A stretch of DNA of 64,000 nt from Kibdelosporangium sp. MJ126-NF4. Its GTDB lineage: Bacteria; Actinomycetota; Actinomycetes; Mycobacteriales; Pseudonocardiaceae. The notes beneath the pieces were generated by a model. That model was not told the DNA's origin. It was given only the letters and a program-made list of their open reading frames with translations, and ran no database searches. Shown one piece after another: positions 1-7,564 of the stretch (position 1 is the stretch's first letter; every line of letters starts with the position of its first letter). The stretch lies in NCBI RefSeq assembly GCF_000826545.1, contig NZ_CDME01000011.1:1440657-1504656 (forward strand), written 5' to 3'. Position numbers and translations under genes: made by a program.

Positions 1-389
1 AGATCCCGACCGTCTGTCGTTCATGCGATCTCTCCGAGTCATTCGCCGCCATATCACTGGACAGGCGGACTTTTCCCCCTAAACAGCGCGGGAGAGCGCT
101 AAGGGAAACCTTCGCCGAAATCAACGAACGTCGCACCCGTACTCGACGGCACCGGAGCAATCCACGAGTCGTTAAACGATGGCGACACAACTCCTATACC
201 GTCAAGAAACAGCATCAGCACGGAACTCGACATGATGGGCCGCCTACCATCCGCATCCGGGCGACAACCTTAACTTAGTGGTATTGAGCGCTGGTTGCCC
301 TGTGTTGGTTACGTACCAGCAAGTTCTTTTCCCCAGCCTGGTTGGGGAATGGAGCCTTGCCTCCTTGCCTCCTTGCTTCCTTTTGGTTT
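1..389. other. Left-edge region without a confident gene
   Basis: No reading frame here has convincing coding character. The stretch is visibly less GC-rich than the rest of the window and holds short C/T-rich tandem runs around 355-380 (ccttgcct-type units). A 44-codon frame on the minus strand (99-233) is open but lacks a clear ribosome binding site. The region lies downstream of the DUF3841 gene (minus strand), so part of it is probably its 3' untranslated tail. Confidence 0.4.
329..349 (-). terminator. Short hairpin downstream of the DUF3841 gene
   Basis: Perfect 7-bp stem TTCCCCA/TGGGGAA with a 7-nt loop, about 40 nt beyond the stop codon of the minus-strand DUF3841 gene. There is no T-tract on the minus strand after the stem, so it is at best a weak or factor-assisted terminator. 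Position is the main support. Confidence 0.3.
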
Positions 390-869
390 CTATGCCGGTT
401 TTTCTAGGTTTTCTGTTTTGTTCCAGCCTGTGGTTGGTAAGGGGCGGACTTCTTTTACCCATTCTTGGCTTAGCCAAGGTAGGGTTGCTTGGTTTCCTTC
501 CTTGCTCTTTTGTTTCCAGGTTGCGGTTGGGTTTCTTAGTTTCTCTGCCATGTGGTCGTTCCATGCGCTGTAGTCGGACAGGTGGGTTAGGTTTTCTGGT
601 GCTTCGAACTCTATGGTTGCGTATCCTTTGCTGAGTTCGTGTTCTGGGTTTAGCAGTAGGGCTGCGTCCAGTAGGGTTGGCCTTTCTGTCCATGCCCAGA
701 TTGGTGGGTTGTTTTTTATTGGGATTCCTGCTTTTCTCATGGCTTCGACCATCGATGGGTAGACCGCTCGCTCGAAGGGGCTGAGGGCGGTCCAGCTCGC
801 TGTGAGGGTTCCCTCGGTCTTCAGCTGTTCGACTCTGGTGAGGCGCTGGAACGTGTACAGCGTTGGCAC
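390..869 (-). CDS. DUF3841 domain-containing protein
   Basis: Encodes 159 residues from a GTG at 869, with GGAG about 8 nt upstream. The same frame stays open as far as 1646, but that extension overlaps the divergent TPR gene and looks non-coding. The N-terminus (VPTLYTFQRLTRVEQLKTEG), the segment FERAVYPSMVEAMRKAGIP and the PIWAW motif match my knowledge of DUF3841, a small cytoplasmic family of unknown biochemistry. Codon use is far less GC-biased than in neighbouring genes (many A/T third positions), suggesting recent acquisition. It is divergent from the TPR gene at 936. No catalytic residues can be named. Confidence 0.72.
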   Translation of the reverse strand: MPTLYTFQRLTRVEQLKTEGTLTASWTALSPFERAVYPSMVEAMRKAGIPIKNNPPIWAWTERPTLLDAALLLNPEHELSKGYATIEFEAPENLTHLSDYSAWNDHMAEKLRNPTATWKQKSKEGNQATLPWLSQEWVKEVRPLPTTGWNKTENLEKPA

Positions 870-935
870 GGGTGTGGCTCCAGGGGAACAACGGTGGGTT
901 GTTGAAGGTTTGACTAGTTGATTTGAGGAGGTCCT

Positions 936-1367
936 GTGATCGAGAACTTCAACGACTACCAGGCCGACGGTCAGGTGGCTGCGGACCGCTGGGTCACGGC
1001 GACGCACCTGTTCGATGGGGGCGTGGCTGTCGTGCACGAGGAGACCGTTGCTGAGCGGTGGGAGCGGGCTGAGGCTTTGTTCGCTGCCAGGGACTATGTT
1101 TCTGCTGCGAACCTGCTTGTCGTGGTGCTTGGCGAGGTTCCTGAGCAGGTCTCCGCGCGTTTGCTGCTGGCTCGTGCGTACTACCACTCCGCGCAGCTTC
1201 GGCGTGCTGAGGAGCAGTTGCGTGCGGTCATCGACCGTGACCCTGTTGAGCACTACGCCTATCTCATGCTTGGTCGTACGCTGCAGCGTCAGGGCCGTCA
1301 TGATGAGGCCACGCCTTGGTTGCGGATGGCTGCCGCCTTCACTGGTGGCTCCACACTGGACGTCTAG
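936..1367 (+). CDS. Tetratricopeptide-repeat protein
   Basis: Encodes 143 residues from GTG 936; GAGGAG at 925-930 gives a good ribosome binding site. About two and a half TPR helix-turn-helix units are visible, e.g. around AEALFAARDYVSAANLL, ARLLLARAYYHSAQLRRAEE and YAYLMLGRTLQRQGRHDEA. There is no signal peptide or membrane segment, so it is probably a cytoplasmic scaffold or chaperone-like protein. Small TPR proteins of this shape are common in actinobacteria, and no partner can be assigned. It is followed after 124 bp by a lipoprotein gene on the same strand. Confidence 0.75.
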   Translation: MIENFNDYQADGQVAADRWVTATHLFDGGVAVVHEETVAERWERAEALFAARDYVSAANLLVVVLGEVPEQVSARLLLARAYYHSAQLRRAEEQLRAVIDRDPVEHYAYLMLGRTLQRQGRHDEATPWLRMAAAFTGGSTLDV

Positions 1368-1491
1368 GGCCTGGGGACAGCTCGTGTGTGGGCTGTCCCC
1401 CTGCTCACATTCAGTTATAACCCTGTTGCCGGGTACCGGGTGGTTGGCTACGTTGTCGCCGGACATCAGCCACTCTGGAAGGACACGCACC

Positions 1492-2064
1492 GTGGGCAAG
1501 TTGTGGGGGCTGGTGGTGCTCGTCGCCGTGTTGCTGGCTGGTTGTGACAGTGGCACCTCGGGCAATTCGAACAACAGCAACAGCGCCAAGGGGTCCGAGA
1601 CCATCGGTGGTGATGGGTCTGCCTGTCCGTTGCCGGTGACGTTCAAGCTGCCGGATGGGTGGAAGGCTCAGTCCGTCTCCAAGGGGATGACCCTCGGTGA
1701 TGTCAGCCTTGCCTGTGAGTTGGATGCCAAGCCTGCGGGCATGATCGGCTTCATCCGCGTCTTCGTCGGGGACACCGGCCAGTCGAGTGAGGCCGTGCTC
1801 AAGTCGTTCGTGAAGAACTACCGGGGCAAGGGCACCGGTGACTCCGCCGAGAAGTACACCTCCGTCAAGATCGGTGGAACGGACGGTACTGAGGTCACCT
1901 ACGTCACCACGCCGCCCGAGGACACGGGCAAGAACGAGGCCGCGTTCGCGGTCAAGCCGGGCGCCAAGACGGTCCTCGTGCATGTCGGTGGGATTGACAA
2001 CGAGGAGCACGAGAACATGCTGCCCGGCTTCCGGCTCGTCAAGGAGAGCCTCTCCGCTCGGTAG
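1492..2064 (+). CDS. Small secreted lipoprotein, function unknown
   Basis: Encodes 190 residues from GTG 1492 with GGAAGG about 10 nt upstream. The first 18 residues form a lipoprotein signal peptide ending in the lipobox LLAGC, so Cys18 should be lipidated and the protein anchored on the outer face of the membrane. A Ser/Asn/Gly-rich linker follows, then a domain of about 150 residues with no motif I recognise (VTFKLPDGWKAQSV, IRVFVGDTGQSSEAVLKSF, GTEVTYVTTPP). The fold resembles the small globular lipoproteins common in Pseudonocardiales, which have no known role. The frame is open further upstream, but the lipobox fixes this start. Confidence 0.72.
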   Translation: MGKLWGLVVLVAVLLAGCDSGTSGNSNNSNSAKGSETIGGDGSACPLPVTFKLPDGWKAQSVSKGMTLGDVSLACELDAKPAGMIGFIRVFVGDTGQSSEAVLKSFVKNYRGKGTGDSAEKYTSVKIGGTDGTEVTYVTTPPEDTGKNEAAFAVKPGAKTVLVHVGGIDNEEHENMLPGFRLVKESLSAR

Positions 2065-2164
2065 CGGGTTTCACCTGGTCACAGGCTTCATGCCCGAGGC
2101 GGACATCTATGTCCGCCCGCCCCGATAAGGTCGTGCCCGACAGGCGCTCAACCGAGGGGCTGGG

Positions 2165-4393
2165 GTGACGAGCCAGTTCAACACTGTGCTGCGGCAGTTG
2201 CGGCAGCGGGCTGGGCTGACGCAGGACGAACTGGCGGCCCGGTCCGGTATCGCGGTGCGCACCATCCGTCGGCTTGAACGGGGCGAGAGCACCAACCCGC
2301 AGATGGGGACCGTGCGGCTGCTGGCCGATCATCTCGGGCTCGATGGTGACGAACGGGCCCGCCTGCTGGCTGCCGCTGATGGGAAGGCACCGCCTGTTCG
2401 GCCTGTACCGCTGGAGGTTCCGGGGACGCCGGTGGATCCCCAGGTGGCGCGGGCCGCTGACGATCTCGCTCAGGTGGTTGCGGCTCGGTGGCGGCGTGAG
2501 GAGGAACGGCGTCGGATCCATGACCCGTTCCCGCTGCCGGTCCGTTGGGAGCCTGCCGCCGATGGGCTGATGGACCACTGGGACAACATTTGCCGCACGT
2601 CTCCGGGTCAGGCTGCCGAACCGGCCGAGTTGTGCGGTCGGCTCGACGAGATCGTGGCCGTCTACCAGCGTGTTCCGTCCGGGCGGTTGGTTGTGCTCGG
2701 CCAGGCTGGCTCCGGCAAGACGATTCTGGCCGTGCGGTTTGTGCTCGACCTTCTCAAGAGCCGTCAGCCTGCGGGCGCGGTGCCGGTTGTGGTCGGGCTG
2801 GCGTCCTGGAATCCGACGACCACTCTGTTCCGTGACTGGCTGATCAGTCAGCTGGTCCGTGATTTTCCCGGGTTGTCGGCGCCCGGCCCCGGTGCGACGA
2901 GCCTGGCAGCCGCGCTGGTCGACGCCGACCGTGTCCTGCCGGTGCTGGACGGGTTCGACGAGATCGCCGAGGGGCTGCACCGCGACGCGTTCGACGCGCT
3001 CAACGCCACCACGTTGCCGCTTCTGCTGACCAGTCGTCCCAGTGAGTACGCGGCCGTCGCGGAAGCCGACGTGCTGACCGCGGCCGCTGTGGTGACGTTG
3101 TCCGACCTCGCGGTGACCGACCTGGTCAACTACCTGCCGCGGACGGCACGCAAGACGGCGGCCAACGCGACCGTGTGGGACCCGGTGCTGGCGAAACTGC
3201 GTGCCGAACCGGACAGTGCCGCGTCCGTCAACCTGATCGAGGTGCTGTCCACGCCGTTGATGGTTGGGCTCGCGCGAGCCATCCACAGCGACAGCGGTGG
3301 CAGCGACCCGATGGTCCTGCTGGACAGTGACCAGTTCGCCAGTGCCGCCGCCATCGAACAGCACCTGCTGGCCAGCTTCGTGCCCACGGTCTACCAACAC
3401 CAGCAGGAGCACGACTGGGCGCCGGAGCGCGTCAACCACTGGCTGGGGTATCTGGCGCGGCACATGAACCGGCTCGGCACACGTGATCTGGCCTGGTGGC
3501 AGCTGGGGGCGAGCATCCGCAGGCCGTTGCGCACGCTCGCGGTCGGCTTGGTGGTGGCGATCCTGATCGGCGTCGTCGACTGGTTCTCCGAGGGCGTCGT
3601 CATGCGGGGTGCGGGTGCGGTGCTCGGCGCGTTGGTCATCGGGTCGGTGTCCGGGCTGGCTGTCGGGATCGCCCATGACCTGTTCGCCCGGTCGGGCGGC
3701 GCGATCGAACCGATGCGGGTCCGGATCCGCATTCGCGGTGGGCCGGTGCGGGTACGTGCCAAGTTCCTTCGCCGCTTCCGGGTCGGGCTGCTCGGCGGGA
3801 TGGTGCTCGGGTTCTCGTACGGGTTACTGCGCGGGATCGCGTTGCGCACGGTTGAGTGGTTCATGTTCATCGACGCGCTGCTGTTCGCGTTGGTGTTCGG
3901 GGTCGGCGCGGGTGCGGTCTTCGCGTTGGTCGCGCTGTTCGAGACGCCACTGGACATCAGCTCCGCGGTCAGCCCGGCTGATCTGTTGAGCTCCAACCGC
4001 CGGACCGTCGGCTTCCAACTGCTCGTGTTCGGACCGGTGTTCGCCTTGTTCATCAGTGTGGGCACCTGGCTGCTGATCCGGGTGCTGCAGGGCTCGGGGA
4101 TCGGGGCGCGGTTCGGGCTGACCTTCGTGTGGGATCCCGTGTGGGGGCTGCTCGCCGGTTTCCTCGGTGCCGTCGGCGGCGGGCTGGCGTACGTGCTCGG
4201 GTTGACCGCGTGGGGGCAGTGGGTCGTCTTCTCCCGGATCTGGCTGCCGTTGACCGGACGGCTGCCGTGGGAGGTCGCCACGTTCCTCGACGACGCCTGC
4301 CGCCGCGGTGTGCTGCGTCAGGCCGGTGCCGTCTACCAGTTCCGGCACGCCCGGTTGCAGGACTATCTCGCGGCCACGACCGACCGGACATAA
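2165..4393 (+). CDS. XRE-type HTH / NACHT NTPase membrane protein
   Basis: Encodes 742 residues from GTG 2165. Residues about 5-70 are an XRE/Cro helix-turn-helix (LRQLRQRAGLTQDELAARSG). A STAND-class NACHT NTPase follows with Walker A GQAGSGKT at 179-186 and Walker B VLDGFDEI near 260-267. The last 300 residues hold about six hydrophobic segments and end in FRHARLQDYLAA, a tail I associate with actinobacterial membrane NACHT proteins. It probably combines DNA or signal binding, NTP-driven switching and membrane anchoring; the trigger is unknown. Some bacterial NACHT proteins defend against phage, but no effector domain is recognisable here. The next gene downstream opens the ESX island. Confidence 0.82.
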   Translation: MTSQFNTVLRQLRQRAGLTQDELAARSGIAVRTIRRLERGESTNPQMGTVRLLADHLGLDGDERARLLAAADGKAPPVRPVPLEVPGTPVDPQVARAADDLAQVVAARWRREEERRRIHDPFPLPVRWEPAADGLMDHWDNICRTSPGQAAEPAELCGRLDEIVAVYQRVPSGRLVVLGQAGSGKTILAVRFVLDLLKSRQPAGAVPVVVGLASWNPTTTLFRDWLISQLVRDFPGLSAPGPGATSLAAALVDADRVLPVLDGFDEIAEGLHRDAFDALNATTLPLLLTSRPSEYAAVAEADVLTAAAVVTLSDLAVTDLVNYLPRTARKTAANATVWDPVLAKLRAEPDSAASVNLIEVLSTPLMVGLARAIHSDSGGSDPMVLLDSDQFASAAAIEQHLLASFVPTVYQHQQEHDWAPERVNHWLGYLARHMNRLGTRDLAWWQLGASIRRPLRTLAVGLVVAILIGVVDWFSEGVVMRGAGAVLGALVIGSVSGLAVGIAHDLFARSGGAIEPMRVRIRIRGGPVRVRAKFLRRFRVGLLGGMVLGFSYGLLRGIALRTVEWFMFIDALLFALVFGVGAGAVFALVALFETPLDISSAVSPADLLSSNRRTVGFQLLVFGPVFALFISVGTWLLIRVLQGSGIGARFGLTFVWDPVWGLLAGFLGAVGGGLAYVLGLTAWGQWVVFSRIWLPLTGRLPWEVATFLDDACRRGVLRQAGAVYQFRHARLQDYLAATTDRT

Positions 4394-4483
4394 ACGGCCG
4401 GTGTCGTGACCTGGTGAATCGGCCACCTCTGCCGCCACCATCAACCTGTCAGGTTGGCTGAGGGCGATGGAGGACACCGGGGG

Positions 4484-5644
4484 ATGACTGGGGCAACGGG
4501 GATGCCGCCGGGAGTGGACGAGTTGATTGCCGCGATCACGGCGGCGCTGGATTCGTTCGGGGAAGTGCTCGGGCTGGAGATCGGGGTGCGGACCGGCCTG
4601 AACGACACGTGGGCGAACTCCCTCAAAGCGGACGCGCCGCCGAGCGCCACGAACTGGGACGCGTACACCCACGAGGAACTGCACGAGATGCTGTTCCGGG
4701 ACGCGGACGTCGGGGACGTCGGCGCGGTGGCCGCGGAGTGGGGACGGCACGGCACCGAACTGGCCGCGCACGCCGACGAGCTGCGTCAGCAGAAGGCCAC
4801 ATTGGAGTCGACCTGGCAGGGCGCTGCCGCCGAGCAGGCGTTGGCGCTGCTCGGCGAGCTCGCCGAGCGGATGGCCGCGATCGGCACCCGCGCCGACATG
4901 GTCCAGCAGGCCACCAACGCGGCGGGCGAGGCGCTGGCCTTCGCGCGCGCGTCGATGCCGCCGCCCAATGCTGCTGCCTTCGGACTTCCGGCCCCGATGC
5001 AGATCCCGTCAGCCGGCCCGCCCGCGCCGATGCAGATCCCCGGCACGGCAGGACCGCAGTGGGGGATGACGTTCGGCGCGGTGGACGCCGGGCAGACCAG
5101 CTTGTTCGACCAGAACGCCATGACCATGGGCACCAAGGCCGAGGCCGTGCGGGTGATGCAGCGCTACGAGTCGGGCCTGTCCGACAGCGGTGGCCAGATC
5201 ACGTCCGCCGGTGCCACCTCGGCGCGGGCCTTCCAGGTCGACGGCCCTGCCCAGCTGACCACCGCCGCGGCGGCTGGCGCTGGGATGGTGCCACCGGTGA
5301 ACGGGACGTCCGGTCCTTTCTCGTCGGGTTCGAAGTCGGGCGGCGCGTCCGGCGGGGAGTCGTGGCGGCGGTTGGTCGGCGGTGGCAGCACGTGGGGGTC
5401 CGGTCCACTGTCCACTCCGGTGGGTGCCGGGCCTGGACAGGGCATGGCGTTGGGGGCACGGGCCGCGATGGCCGAGGCAGCCGCCGCCACCCGTGGGGCG
5501 GCAGGAACCAGCGGAATGCTGCCCGCCTCGGCCGCACGGACCGACGGTGACAAGGACGAGGTGCGTCGCAGCACCTTGCCGACCGTCGACCAGCAGCTGT
5601 TCACCGTCGAGCAGCGCGCCTGCGCTCCCGTCATCGGTCTCTGA
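4484..5644 (+). CDS. PPE/WXG-like type VII secretion substrate
   Basis: Encodes 386 residues from ATG 4484 with GGAGG about 10 nt upstream; an in-frame TTG at 4454 is a weaker choice. The N-terminal 170 residues are helical, with a WQG turn (W111-G113) in STWQGAAAEQALALLGELAERM, as in WXG100/PPE-type helical hairpins. The remainder is Pro/Gly/Ser/Ala-rich and low in complexity, with MQIP repeated (PAPMQIP twice), which is typical of secreted ESX tails. It opens a run of genes ending at 8985 that includes an EspG-like chaperone, so it is the likely PPE-like client. Secretion itself is inferred. Confidence 0.72.
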   Translation: MTGATGMPPGVDELIAAITAALDSFGEVLGLEIGVRTGLNDTWANSLKADAPPSATNWDAYTHEELHEMLFRDADVGDVGAVAAEWGRHGTELAAHADELRQQKATLESTWQGAAAEQALALLGELAERMAAIGTRADMVQQATNAAGEALAFARASMPPPNAAAFGLPAPMQIPSAGPPAPMQIPGTAGPQWGMTFGAVDAGQTSLFDQNAMTMGTKAEAVRVMQRYESGLSDSGGQITSAGATSARAFQVDGPAQLTTAAAAGAGMVPPVNGTSGPFSSGSKSGGASGGESWRRLVGGGSTWGSGPLSTPVGAGPGQGMALGARAAMAEAAAATRGAAGTSGMLPASAARTDGDKDEVRRSTLPTVDQQLFTVEQRACAPVIGL

Positions 5645-5676
5645 TTCGCGGGTTTCTTTGGACAGGGGAGACAACT

Positions 5677-6060
5677 GTGTCCGCAACGGACAACACCAAG
5701 CACACATCGACGGACACCAGGCCACCCGGCTTGATCGACGTCGTGACCGACGAGCTGACCTCGCAGGTCGCGGCGCTGGCCACGGCCGTCGGCCAGATCG
5801 GTGACCTGGTCGCGTCCGCGCGCAGACTGGCCGAGCGGCAGCCGAAGCTGGGGACCGCGCCGCCCGCGCTGCACCTGGCGACACGGCTGCAGGACGCCGC
5901 CGGGCAGACCGGTCTCAGCGGCGAGGTCAGCGCGGCCGACGCCGAGCTGGACAGCTTCCACCGCGCGCTGCGGACGACCACCGACCGTTACCGGGACGGC
6001 GACAAGGGCGCGGCGGTGACGCTGACCAAGAGCGGTGAGGGTGTCAATGACAGCCGATGA
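5677..6060 (+). CDS. Small ESX-associated helical protein
   Basis: Encodes 127 residues from GTG 5677, 32 bp after the PPE-like gene, with GGGGAG upstream. It is predicted almost entirely helical (TSQVAALATAVGQIGDLVASARRLAE, then AADAELDSFHRALRTTTDRYR), has no cysteine or signal peptide, and lies in ESX context. That shape fits a WXG100/PE-like partner forming a helical heterodimer with the preceding product, though no W-X-G motif is present. The 3' end overlaps the EspG-like gene, implying coupled translation. Function is unassigned beyond this. Confidence 0.6.
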   Translation: MSATDNTKHTSTDTRPPGLIDVVTDELTSQVAALATAVGQIGDLVASARRLAERQPKLGTAPPALHLATRLQDAAGQTGLSGEVSAADAELDSFHRALRTTTDRYRDGDKGAAVTLTKSGEGVNDSR

Positions 6061-6892
6061 CGACGCGGTGTCGTTCGGCCTCGTCGAACTGGACCTGCTC
6101 ACCGCGCACGCCGGTGTGCCGATGCCGTTCCCGCTGCGCGTGCCGTCCTTCGGGCGTTTCACCGACGAGCGGGAGGTCCTGCTGGAGGCGGCCGGGCTGA
6201 CGTTGCAGGCACGCGGTCTCGCCGACGGGCACGGTCCGCTCGCCGACGCGGCCGAGCTGGTGACGGCGCTGCGTGAGCACCGGGGCACGGTCGACCTCGT
6301 GGTGATCGGCCCGGACGGCCCGGTCGGTGCCGTGGCGATGGTCTACCGGTCGTCGGCGCTGATCTGTCACCAGCGGCTGACCGGCGAGGCGACGAACACG
6401 GTGCGGGTCCGGCGCGTCGCGCAGACCGCGCTGTCCGAAGAGCTGATCGGCATGGTGCCCGAACGCCCCCCGGCGGTGGCCATGCCGATCATCCTGCCTC
6501 CCGGTGTGGTGCGTGCCGCGCTGCGGATCATCGACGCGGGCACCGACGTGGCTGTGACCGAACAGCGCCTGCGGGACCTGGTCAGCGACGGAGGTGGTGA
6601 CCCGGGAGTGCTCGACCGGCTGACCGCGTTGCTCGCCGGGCTGACCGGCAGGGGACAACTCGGTGCGACCCAGCGCACCGGGTTGTCCCCTGCGGCAAGG
6701 GCGGGAACTGAACTGTCCTGGTTGGACGGACCGCGCGGCAGGGTGCGCGTCGGCCGCAACGCTGACGGTTGGGTGAGCGTGAACCCTTTGCGGCACAGCG
6801 ACATACGACGCGGACTGCACGAATTGGCCTTGGTTGCCAGAAAGGAAGACAATGAACACAGCGGATCCAGCGCAGTGGCTCACGCGCTATGA
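6047..6892 (+). CDS. EspG-family ESX secretion chaperone
   Basis: Encodes 281 residues from ATG 6047, which overlaps the preceding stop; an in-frame GTG at 6035 would add four residues. The sequence has EspG features: an N-terminal beta segment SFGLVELDLLTAHAGVPMPFPLRVPSFGR, a central VDLVVIGPDGPVGAVAMVYR sheet, and a C-terminal RGRVRVGRNADGWVSVNPLRHSDIRRGL stretch. EspG proteins bind the tips of PE-PPE-like dimers in the cytosol and guide them to their cognate ESX channel. The likely clients are its neighbours. The 3' end overlaps the YbaB-like gene. Confidence 0.78.
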   Translation: MTADDDAVSFGLVELDLLTAHAGVPMPFPLRVPSFGRFTDEREVLLEAAGLTLQARGLADGHGPLADAAELVTALREHRGTVDLVVIGPDGPVGAVAMVYRSSALICHQRLTGEATNTVRVRRVAQTALSEELIGMVPERPPAVAMPIILPPGVVRAALRIIDAGTDVAVTEQRLRDLVSDGGGDPGVLDRLTALLAGLTGRGQLGATQRTGLSPAARAGTELSWLDGPRGRVRVGRNADGWVSVNPLRHSDIRRGLHELALVARKEDNEHSGSSAVAHAL

Positions 6893-7253
6893 CGAGCGCC
6901 TCACCCACGCCGCGGCCAGGGCCAAGGAAGCGGGAGCGCTGCTGGAGAAGGTCACCGGCACCGCGACATCACCACGCCGTGACGTCACGGTGAAGGTCAA
7001 CGCCAGCGGCGCGCTCGAGGAACTGCGGCTGACACCGGCCACCCGGTCACTGGAGGCCGACGAGCTGGCCAGGCTGATCGTGGACACCTCGCGGCAGGCC
7101 CGGCTGTCAGTCGGCGACCAGGTCAACGCCATCACCAGCGAGTACTTCGGTGACGGACCCGCGCTGACCGTGGTGCGGCAGCACCAGCCCGTCTCGGCCG
7201 CGAGCCGCGACGACGAGGACTACTTCGCCAATCCACCGGAGATCAGCACATGA
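6852..7253 (+). CDS. YbaB/EbfC-family (EspL-like) protein
   Basis: Encodes 133 residues from ATG 6852 with AAGGAAG just upstream, inside the end of the EspG-like gene. It has the YbaB/EbfC layout: an N-terminal helix (ARAKEAGALLEKVTG), the beta-hairpin core DVTVKVNASGALEELRLTP and a C-terminal helix (DELARLIVDTSRQARLSVGDQV). YbaB proteins bind nucleoids, and EspL of the mycobacterial ESX-1 locus belongs to this family, so an ESX-associated role is the best reading. The acidic C-terminal tail is longer than in housekeeping YbaB. It overlaps the next start by ATGA. Confidence 0.75.
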   Translation: MNTADPAQWLTRYDERLTHAAARAKEAGALLEKVTGTATSPRRDVTVKVNASGALEELRLTPATRSLEADELARLIVDTSRQARLSVGDQVNAITSEYFGDGPALTVVRQHQPVSAASRDDEDYFANPPEIST

Positions 7254-7564
7254 CCACACCGCAGCAGTACCAGATCGTGCCCGACGAGATTCGCGGGCAC
7301 GCCAGCGCAGTCGCCGTCGTCGCCGACGAACTGGCGGCCGTCGCCTCGCGGATGCCGTCCGGGATCGGTGACGACGCGCTCGGCTCGTTCGCCTCGTTCA
7401 TCGCCAGTGGCCTGGGGGCCGCGATGACCGAGGTGGCGTCCGCGACCGACCAGGCATCGTCCGCTGTGGACGAGCTGAGCTCCGGCCTGAACCGGACCGC
7501 CCAGTCCTACCAGGGCGCCGAGCAGTACAACGCGACCAACCTGACTCAGGAGTACCCCGCATGA
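7250..7564 (+). CDS. EspC-like ESX substrate
   Basis: Encodes 104 residues and starts at an ATGA overlap with the YbaB-like gene. It is a helical hairpin protein (QIVPDEIRGHASAVAVVADELAAVASR, then TEVASATDQASSAVDELSSGLNRTAQSYQGAEQYNA) ending in the YxxxE-like segment YQGAEQYNATN. Length and pattern match the EspC/DUF2580 family of excreted type VII proteins. It probably pairs with the next gene product, to which it is coupled by another ATGA overlap. No enzymatic residues are present. Confidence 0.7.
   Translation: MTTPQQYQIVPDEIRGHASAVAVVADELAAVASRMPSGIGDDALGSFASFIASGLGAAMTEVASATDQASSAVDELSSGLNRTAQSYQGAEQYNATNLTQEYPA

Noticed and set aside
99..233. 44-codon minus-strand frame beginning MSSSVLMLFLDGIGV
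   Set aside because: The start faintly recalls an alkaline-phosphatase-superfamily metal motif, but the frame stops after 44 codons, has no ribosome binding site and lies in AT-richer noncoding DNA. Could be a decayed fragment; not enough to call.
870..1646. Upstream extension of the DUF3841 frame on the minus strand
   Set aside because: It opposes the TPR gene and the lipoprotein start and reads as low-quality sequence. The GTG at 869 with GGAG explains the gene better.
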